Positions 1 to 9,488 of a DNA stretch of 64,000 nt are shown here, in pieces. Below the pieces are notes generated by a model. That model worked only from the letters and a program-made list of their open reading frames with translations, had not been told where the DNA came from and did no database searches. This DNA is from Planctomycetaceae bacterium. Lineage in GTDB: Bacteria > Planctomycetota > Planctomycetia > Pirellulales > Pirellulaceae. The DNA lies in contig PAQH01000025.1 of the NCBI GenBank assembly GCA_002709225.1, forward strand, positions 1-64,000, read 5' to 3'. Position 1 is the stretch's first letter, and each line of letters opens with the position of its first letter. A program made the translations under genes and the position numbers.

Positions 1-187
1 GAGCGTGAGTTGGACACGATACACAACAAAGTTACACAACAAAGTTCGGCAGTGTGCGTCCCGTTGGCCGCGTCATCTCAGTACGTAAGAAATCAGCGTG
101 TGAGGGGCGGGGGCTTTGAACAGTCGCTCGGGAAGAACGTCTGTGGCCTGACTGGCGACGGCGAAGTTGGCGCAAAGGCGTTGCCGT

Positions 188-1321
188 TCAGGGAATGGCT
201 GCGGTCGCCGGCTTGCAGAGTACGGGACGATCGTGATCCCATTTGATGCGTGTCAGGTACAGTCCCGCACAGAGCCCCGCTTCGTCTAAAGTTTCGCCAC
301 GGAAGGTGGGCGTTCCCGCGGCGCGGCACTGCCGACGGTGTTCCGCCTTGTAACTTGACGTCATCCACCATTGACCCTGGTGGACAAAGACTTTGGCGAC
401 ATGGAAGGGCCCCATGTCGTAAACGCCGCCTGCTGTTGCGGACCGGATGTCTTGCGGTTGCATAAATGCTTCTGGGCTGTTGCTGATGGCGTGCCACCAA
501 GAGTCTCCTGCCGCGACCATCAAGTGCCACATTCCTTCCCGTAGGAAAACGGTGGGTGATTCACAGCCCTGAGTCCCACGGTAGTGGTTGGGGAATTTGA
601 TCTGGACGCCGTGGTCATGAAACGAGCGAAAGTCGCAAGTGCTAATCAACGAGACTGTCGACGTGCCTTCGGCCAGGTTGAGGTTGTAGTAGACATACCA
701 GCGGCCCTCATGTGCTACGACACAGGGAGCTTTGCAGACGGTGGTTTCGCCGGCCCAGGCGGGGGGAGCCCAGAGGGGATTGGCGGGGTCGGCGGTCCAG
801 TGAAACAGGTCGGTCGACCATTCGATGCAGAGCCGCTGCCCCCGGGGACTCATGGCACAGTGTAAATTGGCCCAGCGCTCGCCCACGCGAAAGACGCAAC
901 TGTTCGTGTGGGCGAGCGTTCCCCATTCTCCGTACGGGGAAGTGAGCACGCGGCCCACTTCTCGGAGCTCGACCAGGCGAGGCCCGGCGAGATGGCGGTC
1001 CCCGATGGTGTAGGGATGTTGGCTGGCGTTATCCCAGTCTGCCGTGCGGACGGCTTTGACAAGGTGGGCATGATCATCAAGTCGGTTGCTGAGAACGAAC
1101 AGGTGCCAGCAATCATCAGTGTGGACCAGGCAGTGATCATGGGCGACACAGCCGGCGGGCGGCTCCCAGAAACGCGTCATGACGTCGTGGAAGCGAAATG
1201 GCGCACTGGCGTAAACCGCTCGGTGGAACCTGGCTTGCCGTTTGGCAAAGCGATCTGGCGACAGTGTGGGAGTGGATCTGACCACGGTGGGATTCCGATC
1301 GGCATGGGAAAGCCGCTGCAT
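188..1321 (-). CDS. Glycosyl hydrolase family 32/43-like five-bladed beta-propeller protein
   Basis: C-terminal part of the 188..1888 minus ORF has propeller-like repeats (HTNSCVFRVGERWANLHCA, CIEWSTDLFHWT, CKAPCVVAHEGRWYVYYN, CESPTVFLREGMWHLMVA, VYDMGPFHVAKVF). In-frame ATG at 1321. The longer ORF would run antisense through the sialidase gene. Confidence 0.6.
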   Translation of the reverse strand: MQRLSHADRNPTVVRSTPTLSPDRFAKRQARFHRAVYASAPFRFHDVMTRFWEPPAGCVAHDHCLVHTDDCWHLFVLSNRLDDHAHLVKAVRTADWDNASQHPYTIGDRHLAGPRLVELREVGRVLTSPYGEWGTLAHTNSCVFRVGERWANLHCAMSPRGQRLCIEWSTDLFHWTADPANPLWAPPAWAGETTVCKAPCVVAHEGRWYVYYNLNLAEGTSTVSLISTCDFRSFHDHGVQIKFPNHYRGTQGCESPTVFLREGMWHLMVAAGDSWWHAISNSPEAFMQPQDIRSATAGGVYDMGPFHVAKVFVHQGQWWMTSSYKAEHRRQCRAAGTPTFRGETLDEAGLCAGLYLTRIKWDHDRPVLCKPATAAIP

Positions 1322-1516
1322 ACGGTGTGGCCCAGGGCGTATTTTAGGTGCTGCCCGGCCAGTGTCTATTGGCTTCTCAATTGGAGCACGGTTGAGTTGT
1401 GGGAGCCGAGAGGCTACATAGAATGCGTAAATGATGCCGCAACGGACCGGCTGGTAGTAGGTGCCAGGTGCCGGGTGCGCATATTGTGTCAAGGCGAACA
1501 GATAAGGATGGTAACC

Positions 1517-2698
1517 ATGAAACACGGCAGTGGTGTGAAGTCCGTAATGATCCAAATTTGCTCGTGTCTGGCTGTCGTCGTGTCTCACGGCGCACGCGTG
1601 GCGGAGGCGGAGCAGCTGGTCGAAGGCGCCTTGAAGCCCTTTCTGGCGGAGTCGCGTCTGGAGATGCACCAGGTTTTTACAGACGAACGGTTTCCGAATG
1701 TCGTGGTAACTTTGCAGGGAACCGTGTTGGCGACCTGGGGGACCAAAAGCGTGCGCGTCCGTCGTAGTGAGGACGGGGGAGCGTCGTGGGGTGAGGAAAT
1801 CACCATATCCAGTCCGGGGTTTCAGGGAGGTGGCACGACCGTCGATGAAAGCAGTGGAGATGTTCTTGCTTTCGTGGAAGCCCGACATCCGCCAGCGCCC
1901 TTGACCGTCTATCGCAGCCGCGACGATGGCCGTACCTGGTCAAAGCAGCCAGTCAAGGTCCATCCCGATAGTAAGGGCAATGCACCTTCGATGCATATGA
2001 ACGAGCATGGAATCACGCTGCGGCATGGCAAGCATAAAGGGCGACTGCTGCGGCCGTCGAGGTTCTACGCCGGACGTAACGAACGCAGTAAGTGGCCAGA
2101 ACACTATACAAACGCCGTATTCAGTGACGACGGCGGAAAGACATGGCAGACGAGTGAACCCTTCCCCGCGAGGGGGACGGGGGAGGCGACGCTGGCGGAG
2201 TTGTCAGATGGTCGCGTGTACTACAACTCACGTCGACATTGGGCGCCGGCGGGAGCGAATCCACGCCGAAGGTGGACCGCTTGGAGCGATGATGGGGGCG
2301 CGAGTTGGCAGGGGCTGCTGTTTTGTGAGGCGCTGCCGGATGGGCCACAAAATTCGAACTATGGCTGTATGGGAGGATTGGCTCGGTTACCCGTCAAGGG
2401 GCGAGACATCCTGGTTTACAGCAATTGCGATAGTGCGAAAGGGCGAGACCACGGTACGGTCTGGGCGAGTTTCGACGGCGGTCGCACTTGGCCGGTTAAA
2501 CGCCTGGTGTTCGCTGGCCGCAGCGCTTATTCGTCAATGGCGGCGGGCCGGCCGGGAACTGCTAGCGCGGGTTGGGTGTATCTCCATTTTGAGGGCGGTC
2601 CCAAGGGGGGATCACAGGTCGCCCGCTTTAATCTGTCGTGGGTGTTGGGCGGCGAACGCACCGGCGATGGTGAGATTCCCCAAGATCTCGGAGGCTAA
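1517..2698 (+). CDS. Exo-alpha-sialidase/neuraminidase-like BNR-repeat exported protein
   Basis: In-frame ATG at 1517 inside ORF 908..2698. Repeated BNR/Asp-box motifs: RSEDGGASWGEE, RSRDDGRTWSKQ, FSDDGGKTWQTS, WSDDGGASWQG, ASFDGGRTWPV. Confidence 0.85.
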   Translation: MKHGSGVKSVMIQICSCLAVVVSHGARVAEAEQLVEGALKPFLAESRLEMHQVFTDERFPNVVVTLQGTVLATWGTKSVRVRRSEDGGASWGEEITISSPGFQGGGTTVDESSGDVLAFVEARHPPAPLTVYRSRDDGRTWSKQPVKVHPDSKGNAPSMHMNEHGITLRHGKHKGRLLRPSRFYAGRNERSKWPEHYTNAVFSDDGGKTWQTSEPFPARGTGEATLAELSDGRVYYNSRRHWAPAGANPRRRWTAWSDDGGASWQGLLFCEALPDGPQNSNYGCMGGLARLPVKGRDILVYSNCDSAKGRDHGTVWASFDGGRTWPVKRLVFAGRSAYSSMAAGRPGTASAGWVYLHFEGGPKGGSQVARFNLSWVLGGERTGDGEIPQDLGG

Positions 2699-2739
2699 TT
2701 CATCTGGACAGTCAACTCCCGGGCTGAGAAAACAGTAGT

Positions 2740-5700
2740 ATGACTTCCGCGCAGCATTCGAGCCGATCCGTTTTGGTTGCGGTGTGGTACTCCGTAGTGG
2801 TGTTGTGTGGTCTATCAGGAGCCGCAATTACGGCCGCGGAGGTGGATTACCTCACGCAGATCAAACCACTTCTGCAAAAACACTGCTACGCATGCCATGG
2901 GGCGTTGCGACAACGCGGTGGTTTGCGTCTGGACACTGTGCTGCTTGCCAAACGTGGTGGAGAAAGTGGTCCGGCGGTCGTGAGCGGAAATCTGGCGGAG
3001 AGCCTCGCCTACCAGGCGGTCACAGGCCAGGCTGGGTTTGAAATGCCACCCGAGAGTGAAGGAATTCCGCTCACTGAGGTGGAAAGGGCGCTGTTGCGGC
3101 GCTGGATTGAGGAGGGGGCTCGCGGTGTCGCCGACGAGACGCCAGCGGAGGACCCCCGAACATTTTGGTCCTACCTGGTTCCACAGCGCCCGGCGCTGCC
3201 CGCGGCCGAGTCGGGGTCGCTCGATAACCCGGTTGACCGCTTTCTGCAGGCGCAACGCGTACGACATGGATTGACTCCCCGACCGGCAGCGTCGCCGGCG
3301 GTTTTGTTGCGGCGTTTGTACCTGGATTTGATTGGCCTGCCGCCGACACGGAGCGAACTCCGAAGTTTCTTAGCGGATCCTAGCGAAAAGGCCTACCACC
3401 AGATCGTCGATGCGCTGCTAGCTCGCCCCGAATACGGCGAACGGTGGGGACGGCATTGGATGGATGTGTGGCGGTATAGCGACTGGTATGGAAGCACTAA
3501 CGAGATTCGCTATGGGCGGCGCGGTATCTGGCGTTGGCGCGATTGGATCGTGGAGTCATTGAACGACGACAAGCCTTACGACCGCATGGTCATGGAAATG
3601 CTCGCCGGCGATGAACTGGCGCCAGGGGATCGCGGTGTGGTGCGCGCCACAGGATATCTGGGAAGAAGCTGGTACAAGTTTGATCGAAATGTCTGGATGT
3701 TTGATACGGTGGAACATGCCGGCCAGGCATTCCTGGGGCTGACGCTGCGTTGTTGTCGCTGTCATGATCACAAATACGACCCGATCGCACAGGTTGATTA
3801 CTATCGGTTTCGTGCATTCTTTGAACCCCATGATTTGTTGACGGAGCAGGTACCTGGCGCACCGGAAAGGGTCAAGGACACCAAGTACGGCCAAGTATTG
3901 AAAAATGGGTTGCCGCGGGCCTACGACAAGAACCCGAGTGTGCCGACTTTCAGGTTCCTCCGCGGCGATGGACGCTATCCAGATAAGGAATCTCCGCTGG
4001 AGCCCGGTGTTCCACCTGCATTGGGTGGTGGCGTTGTGGAAGTACGTGACATTGCCTTGCCACTGGCGGCCTTTTATCCGGCACTGCGTGACGACGCGGT
4101 GCGCGAAACGCTGGCGGTGACGAAAGGTAAGGTAGCGGTCGCGTCTAGGGCGGAGTTGGCGGCCGAACGAAAACGCGATCTGGCGGTCGCGGCGGTCGCC
4201 AACGCGGTCTCTGACGGGTTAGCCGAGGATCGTTCGCAACAAGAGCCATTTATGCGAGAGTTGTTTGGCGGCGACGCCTCCGCACGTTGGCACATCAAGT
4301 CGGGCCAATGGAGATTTGGACAGGGCACGTTGACACAATCCCGGGTCACGCGTTTCGCCACCGCGGTCTCGCGGGAGACGCATCCCCGTGATTTCTTCGC
4401 CCGTGTCCGCTATGTGACGCTGAAACCGGGCGGATTACGTTCTGTTGGCTTTAGTTACGACTACCGAGACAAGGGGGGCAGTTCGCACGACATTTACACC
4501 AGTACCAATGACAATTCCACGTCGATTCAAGCTTTCCATCGCAAGCACGGGCGTCAGTTCTATCCACCCGCTGGTGTGGTCAGAACCCCCATCGCGCTGG
4601 GAGCGGAAACGACGGTGGAGATTGAGGTTCGCGAGCGGGCCTTGACCATCTGGTTGAACGGTGAGAAGAAGCTGGAGTACCAGCTTCCCGAGCCACGGGC
4701 CGAGGGTCGGTTCGCACTGTGGGTCCATGAAGGGGCGGCGGAGTTTCGCGAAGTGACCATTCGGTCGCTGCGAGCGACGGTGGCCGATTTGCGCAGGGTG
4801 GCGGCCGATGCCGCTCACGCGGTGGCCGTGGCACGCCTCCAGCTGAAGGTCGCGCAGCAGGAGCATGCGGCGGTACAGATGCGGGTCGCTGCCGAGCGTA
4901 TCAAGTATGGCACGGCACCGAACGCGGACGAACTGACGGAAAGTGCGGAGGCTGCCGAGAGGGGGGAAGTCGCGGTGTTGCTCGCCCACGCTGAATTGAA
5001 GTTGCTGCAGGCGCGTCGCAAAGCCGCGTTGTTGGCGGCAACGCGGCGGCCGACGAAGGCGAGCGAACAGCGGGATGCGGAACAGAAGATTCGCGCGGCG
5101 GAAAAGGAAAAGGCCGCGGCGCAGACGCGGTCAGAACGTGTGACGGGGAAGTACACACCCTTGGGTACGGTCTATCCACGCCGCAGCACCGGGCGGCGGT
5201 TGGCACTGGCCCGCTGGATTGGCAACCGGCAGAACCCGCGCACAGCGCGGGTCGCAGTGAACCACTTGTGGTTGCGTCATTTCGGTGCCGCTCTCGTTCC
5301 GTCTGTGGCGAACCTGGGTTTGAACGGGATCCCTCCCACCCATCCGCGGTTGCTTGACTGGTTGGCGGTTGAGTTTATGGAAGGTGGGTGGCGGATGAAG
5401 CGGATGCATCGGTTACTGGTGCGCTCACGGAGTTACCGTATGGCCAGTTCGGCGGGGAAGATGGCGGGGGCTAATCTGCAGGGCGATCCGGACAACCGGT
5501 TCTTGTGGCGGATGAATTCACGGCGCGCCGAGGCGGAGACGGTGCGCGATAGCCTGCTGGCGGTGTGCGGTTCACTGGATACGACCATGGGGGGACCGGC
5601 GATTGCGGAAACATTGGGTGAAGAGATCTATCGTCGAAGCCTCTATTTTCGGCTTACACCTAACGAAAAGATGAAGATGCTTGAAGTGTTCGACGTCGCG

Positions 5701-6030
5701 GACCCGAATGCCTGTTACCGGCGGCAGGTAAGCGTGATCCCTCAGCAGGCGCTGGCACTATCCAACAGCGGTTTGGCGCTGGAGCAGTCGCAGCGTTTGG
5801 CGGATCGCCTTCGCGCACGGCACCCAGATCCGGTGGGATTGGTCCAGGCGGGCTTTGAAACCGTGTTGAGCCGGCCGGTCGGCACGGCCGAGTTGGACAG
5901 CTGTATCGAGTTTCTGTCGACACAGACCGAGACGCTGCGGGAGTCGGGAGTCGTGGAGGCGGAACGCCGCGCCGCGGGGAACTTGATTCATGTATTGCTC
6001 AATCATAATGACTTTGTGACGATCCGCTGA
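2740..6030 (+). CDS. PSCyt1-DUF1549-DUF1553 protein with an internal jelly-roll/DUF1080-like insert and coiled coil
   Basis: N-terminal CYACHG heme motif (IKPLLQKHCYACHGALRQRGGLRLD); second CXXCH in LRCCRCHDHKYDP; DUF1553-like C-terminus (NPRTARVAVNHLWLRHFGAALV, PHPRLLDWLAVEF-type, NSRRAEAETVRDSLLAV). Confidence 0.92.
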   Translation: MTSAQHSSRSVLVAVWYSVVVLCGLSGAAITAAEVDYLTQIKPLLQKHCYACHGALRQRGGLRLDTVLLAKRGGESGPAVVSGNLAESLAYQAVTGQAGFEMPPESEGIPLTEVERALLRRWIEEGARGVADETPAEDPRTFWSYLVPQRPALPAAESGSLDNPVDRFLQAQRVRHGLTPRPAASPAVLLRRLYLDLIGLPPTRSELRSFLADPSEKAYHQIVDALLARPEYGERWGRHWMDVWRYSDWYGSTNEIRYGRRGIWRWRDWIVESLNDDKPYDRMVMEMLAGDELAPGDRGVVRATGYLGRSWYKFDRNVWMFDTVEHAGQAFLGLTLRCCRCHDHKYDPIAQVDYYRFRAFFEPHDLLTEQVPGAPERVKDTKYGQVLKNGLPRAYDKNPSVPTFRFLRGDGRYPDKESPLEPGVPPALGGGVVEVRDIALPLAAFYPALRDDAVRETLAVTKGKVAVASRAELAAERKRDLAVAAVANAVSDGLAEDRSQQEPFMRELFGGDASARWHIKSGQWRFGQGTLTQSRVTRFATAVSRETHPRDFFARVRYVTLKPGGLRSVGFSYDYRDKGGSSHDIYTSTNDNSTSIQAFHRKHGRQFYPPAGVVRTPIALGAETTVEIEVRERALTIWLNGEKKLEYQLPEPRAEGRFALWVHEGAAEFREVTIRSLRATVADLRRVAADAAHAVAVARLQLKVAQQEHAAVQMRVAAERIKYGTAPNADELTESAEAAERGEVAVLLAHAELKLLQARRKAALLAATRRPTKASEQRDAEQKIRAAEKEKAAAQTRSERVTGKYTPLGTVYPRRSTGRRLALARWIGNRQNPRTARVAVNHLWLRHFGAALVPSVANLGLNGIPPTHPRLLDWLAVEFMEGGWRMKRMHRLLVRSRSYRMASSAGKMAGANLQGDPDNRFLWRMNSRRAEAETVRDSLLAVCGSLDTTMGGPAIAETLGEEIYRRSLYFRLTPNEKMKMLEVFDVADPNACYRRQVSVIPQQALALSNSGLALEQSQRLADRLRARHPDPVGLVQAGFETVLSRPVGTAELDSCIEFLSTQTETLRESGVVEAERRAAGNLIHVLLNHNDFVTIR

Positions 6031-6076
6031 TGAGCCAGGTGGTGGTCCGCGATGTTTCCGCAGAGATCAATCGCGG

Positions 6077-7561
6077 GTGCTGGAAGATAAAACCAAGGTG
6101 AACACGATGAATGGCGCAAGGCAATGTGGAAAGGTACAGCGACGCACGTTCCTCTCCGATTGTGGCATGGGATTTACGGGACTGGCGTTGGGTGCGACCC
6201 TCTACCGCGATGGGGTGGCGAAACCCGTGGAGCTGGAGACGGGAGTGGGCACACCGCATTTCCCCGTGCGTGCCAAGAGCGTCATCTGGTTTTTCATGAT
6301 GGGCGGCACGAGTCACCTGGAGAGTTTTGATCCAAAGCCTGCCCTCAACCGCTATGCGGGGCGCTCACTTGATGAATCACCTTTAAAAGAGATCATTACG
6401 GACTCGCCCTATTACCGCAAAAACGTGCGTGATTTCGCCGGTGTGCTGCGTGACTTGTATCCTCGAGTGTACCCCCTGCAAATTGGTTATCGGAAACGGG
6501 GCGAGAGTGGCATTGAGGTGAGCGACTGGTGGCCGCATCTGAGTGAGTGTATCGATGATATGGCGGTCGTGCGGTCGATGTGGACAACGGACAATGATCA
6601 TGCGGCGCAGCTTCAGTTCCACACGGGACGTCATATTTTTGATGGTTTTTATCCCTCCATAGGATCCTGGGTGCATTATGGACTCGGCAGTCTGAACGAT
6701 AATCTGCCGCAGTTTGTCACGCTGGGCAGTGGTCCGGGCATCTGTTGCGGCGGACCCGGCGCGCACGATGGCAGCTACTTGGGGCCCGCCCATTCCGCGG
6801 TGCCAATGAATGCCTCTGCGAGAGAGGCTTTTGCCTACGGTCAACCGGGAGTCAAACAGTCACCTGCGGAGCGGCGTGGGAAGCGGCGATTATTGCGAGA
6901 ACTCAATCAACTAGCCGGCGTGGAATATCCTGAGGATGACCAAATGCGGGCGCGGATTCGCGCGTATGAGTTGGCGTTTCGCATGCAGTCCGAAGTGCCC
7001 AAGGTGGTGGACCTCACCGGCGAGAGCCAGCGAACGCTGGATCTGTATGGGCTGAACAACAAGGCGACGGCTGGCGTTGGCCGGATGAGTTTACTGGCTC
7101 GCCGGCTGGTTGAGCATGGCGTCCGTTTTGTACAGATTTACCACGATGGCTGGGACGCCCACAGCAAACTCAAACAGAACCATACAACGCAAATAGAACA
7201 GGTCGATCGTCCGATCGCCGGGCTGCTCAAAGACCTCAAACTGCGCGGGATGCTGGATGAGACACTGGTGGTGTGGGGTACGGAGTTCGGCCGTACACCG
7301 GGTGCCGAGCGGTCGGATGGGCGCGATCACCATCCTTACGGCTTTTCGGTTTGGTTGGCGGGCGGCGGTATCCGAGGCGGCACGGTCGCCGGAGCGACGG
7401 ACGAATTGGGGTTTCATGCGGTCGAGGACCGTCATTACGTCACCGATTTGCACGCCACGGTGTTGCACCAACTGGGCCTCGATTCTCGGCGACTTGAGAT
7501 CCCCGGGCACAAACGTCTGGAGATCGATTTCGGGAGGCCGATTCGGGAGATCATCGCTTGA
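6077..7561 (+). CDS. DUF1501 protein with Tat-like leader (start possibly ATG 6107)
   Basis: RRTFLSDCGMGFTGLALG leader; GGTSHLESFDPKP; ETLVVWGTEFGRTPGAERSDGRDHHPYGFSVWLAGGG. Directly downstream of the 2740 gene. Confidence 0.92.
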   Translation: MLEDKTKVNTMNGARQCGKVQRRTFLSDCGMGFTGLALGATLYRDGVAKPVELETGVGTPHFPVRAKSVIWFFMMGGTSHLESFDPKPALNRYAGRSLDESPLKEIITDSPYYRKNVRDFAGVLRDLYPRVYPLQIGYRKRGESGIEVSDWWPHLSECIDDMAVVRSMWTTDNDHAAQLQFHTGRHIFDGFYPSIGSWVHYGLGSLNDNLPQFVTLGSGPGICCGGPGAHDGSYLGPAHSAVPMNASAREAFAYGQPGVKQSPAERRGKRRLLRELNQLAGVEYPEDDQMRARIRAYELAFRMQSEVPKVVDLTGESQRTLDLYGLNNKATAGVGRMSLLARRLVEHGVRFVQIYHDGWDAHSKLKQNHTTQIEQVDRPIAGLLKDLKLRGMLDETLVVWGTEFGRTPGAERSDGRDHHPYGFSVWLAGGGIRGGTVAGATDELGFHAVEDRHYVTDLHATVLHQLGLDSRRLEIPGHKRLEIDFGRPIREIIA

Positions 7562-7687
7562 AACATAGGGGTTTGCGCGTCTGTGGCGGAGGCCCTGGCC
7601 GGGTCCGTGAACGCTGGGGATACCGCATCATACCCACGTTTATAGATGGTTCTGATCGCCTATTTTGGGCCCGAAAGCCGGCTTGCG

Positions 7688-9204
7688 ATGCAGCCCTGCC
7701 AGATTGGTTCTTACAAGATTCTCCGTTCGATTGGCCACGGCGGGATGGGAGAGGTGTTTCTGGGGGAGGACGGTCGGCTGGACCGACAGCCGGCCATCAA
7801 ACTCCTGCCGGTGGAGCTTTGCGAAAGCGCGGAACGGCGGCAACGTTTCCTGGAGGAGGCGCGGTCCGCTTGGGCGATTAATCACCCCAATACCTGTGTG
7901 ATCTACGACGTCCGCGAAACCGACGCCGGCCAGCCCTTTATCGCCATGGCGTTTGTGGAAGAAGAAACGCTGCGGACACTGGTCAAACAAGGGCCACTGG
8001 CCACTGAGCTAGTGGTGAAATTTGGGATACAGTGGGCTACAGAATGCCCAGGCACGGCAGGCCGCCCACGAGGCACGGCTGATTCATCGCGATATCAAGT
8101 CGACCAATGTCATGATCGACCAACGTGGGTACGCCAAGGTGCTCGATTTTGGGATGGCCAAACGATTGGATGAGGAGCAGCGGCTGGACGAGACCAAGGC
8201 CATGTTGACCCACGAAGGACAGGTCGTGGGCACCCCCACCCTTATGAGTCCGAAGCATGCGGTGGGCAAGGCGGTGGACCACCGATCGGACCTTTTTAGC
8301 CTGGGTGTTGTCTTCTATGAGATGTTGACAGGCCGCCTGCCATTCACGGGTGACACGCTGGGCGACATCACGCGCCAGATCTGTCAAAAAACGCCGCCGG
8401 CCATCGCGCGGTTCAACTACGATCTGCCACAGGAACTTGAGCGGATCACGATGAAGTTTCTGCAAAAGGATCCCGACAGACGCTATCAATCGGCAGCCGA
8501 GCTAACGGTCGACCTGCGCAATTTGACCGCGGCACTCGCGCAGCAGCAGGTAGACAGCATTCCGGTGGAAGCGACCCAGTCGATGGTGCGGGTGGTGTCG
8601 CACCCGGGAGGCAGCCATATGCCCTCGGCTGCGGATATCCAGCAGAGCGATATCCTGTTGTTCGCGGCTGGATAACCAGCCTCACGGCCAGGTGGGGAGG
8701 GAGGGGGCAGATTTCAGCGAAACCTCAAAATCCGACTTGAACAGCTGACGGGTGAACGTACGCAAGTCAGCTTCTACGAGATGCCGGTGGGCGACACACG
8801 GATCGAGGCGACCGCGTTGGAGGCGATTCCCGGGGACAACGCCATGGTGGTTGTACTGTCGCCCCCTTTTGCCAAGTTCACAGGGTGCGCGGACCGCACG
8901 GAAAAATATTGGCAAGGGGTGGCACAGAAAACAGGTGGCCTTGTGGTTGCATTATGGGAATGGCAATGTGCCAGTCGAGGCCTATGTGAATGGCGTGTTG
9001 GTGTCGGACTTCAAAGCATGTTGGTTTGGTAACGCGATCGAATTAGGGGGGGCTGCGCTGGCGGCGCAGCAGGCGGGTGAGCCTGAGCCGGCAAACACCT
9101 GGTTTCGCAAGGCGGAGGGTTGGTCCAGGGAGAATGCGACCGGCAAGCCGATCATGAATGAGTTGTTTCGACGGTACCAGCGGGCTGCCATAGAAAGCAA
9201 TTAG
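7688..9204 (+). pseudogene. Decayed Ser/Thr protein kinase - TIR-domain protein
   Basis: Kinase N-lobe in ORF 7646..8173 (GSYKILRSIGHGGMGEVFLGEDGRLDRQPAIKLL), C-lobe in another frame (8022..8675; LIHRDIKSTNVMID, VLDFGMAKRL). TIR-like region in 8676..9032 (VSFYEMPVGDTRIEATALEAIPGDNAMVVVLSPPF) after a stop at 8673-8675. Tail in a third frame (ORF 8752..9204). Confidence 0.8.
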
Positions 9205-9488
9205 GTGCCCGCGCCAGTGGTGCGGGTCGCTGCGGCTACGAATCCGCCAGGGCTTCAGAAAGAGGCCGGGACGCCGCGTCGAAGTGGGGTCTTCGTCCGT
9301 TCATTCCAGGTCGCGGGCGCATTTTGAGTGCACGCCTTTATCGGCAAGGAACACCCGGTCTTACGCATGACGCCCGCCAGGTGTCAATAAACAGCAGTTG
9401 GACTTCTGGCAGCGGCACGGCATAATGGATTTTGAAGATGATATACCCTTGAGGGGTAATGGGTTACTGCGCTACCGGTGAGGTGAGG

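Noticed and set aside
908-1516. N-terminal extension of the sialidase ORF
   Set aside because: It overlaps the GH32/43-like gene in antisense and lacks recognisable domain features; the signal-like start at ATG 1517 fits better.
1322-1888. N-terminal extension of the minus-strand GH-like ORF
   Set aside because: It is antisense to the sialidase coding region and has low-complexity, non-family-like sequence.
9444-9458. TACCC-TTGAG-GGGTA inverted repeat upstream of the EF-hand protein, possible operator
   Set aside because: Only 5-bp arms; too short to support a regulatory call without comparative data.
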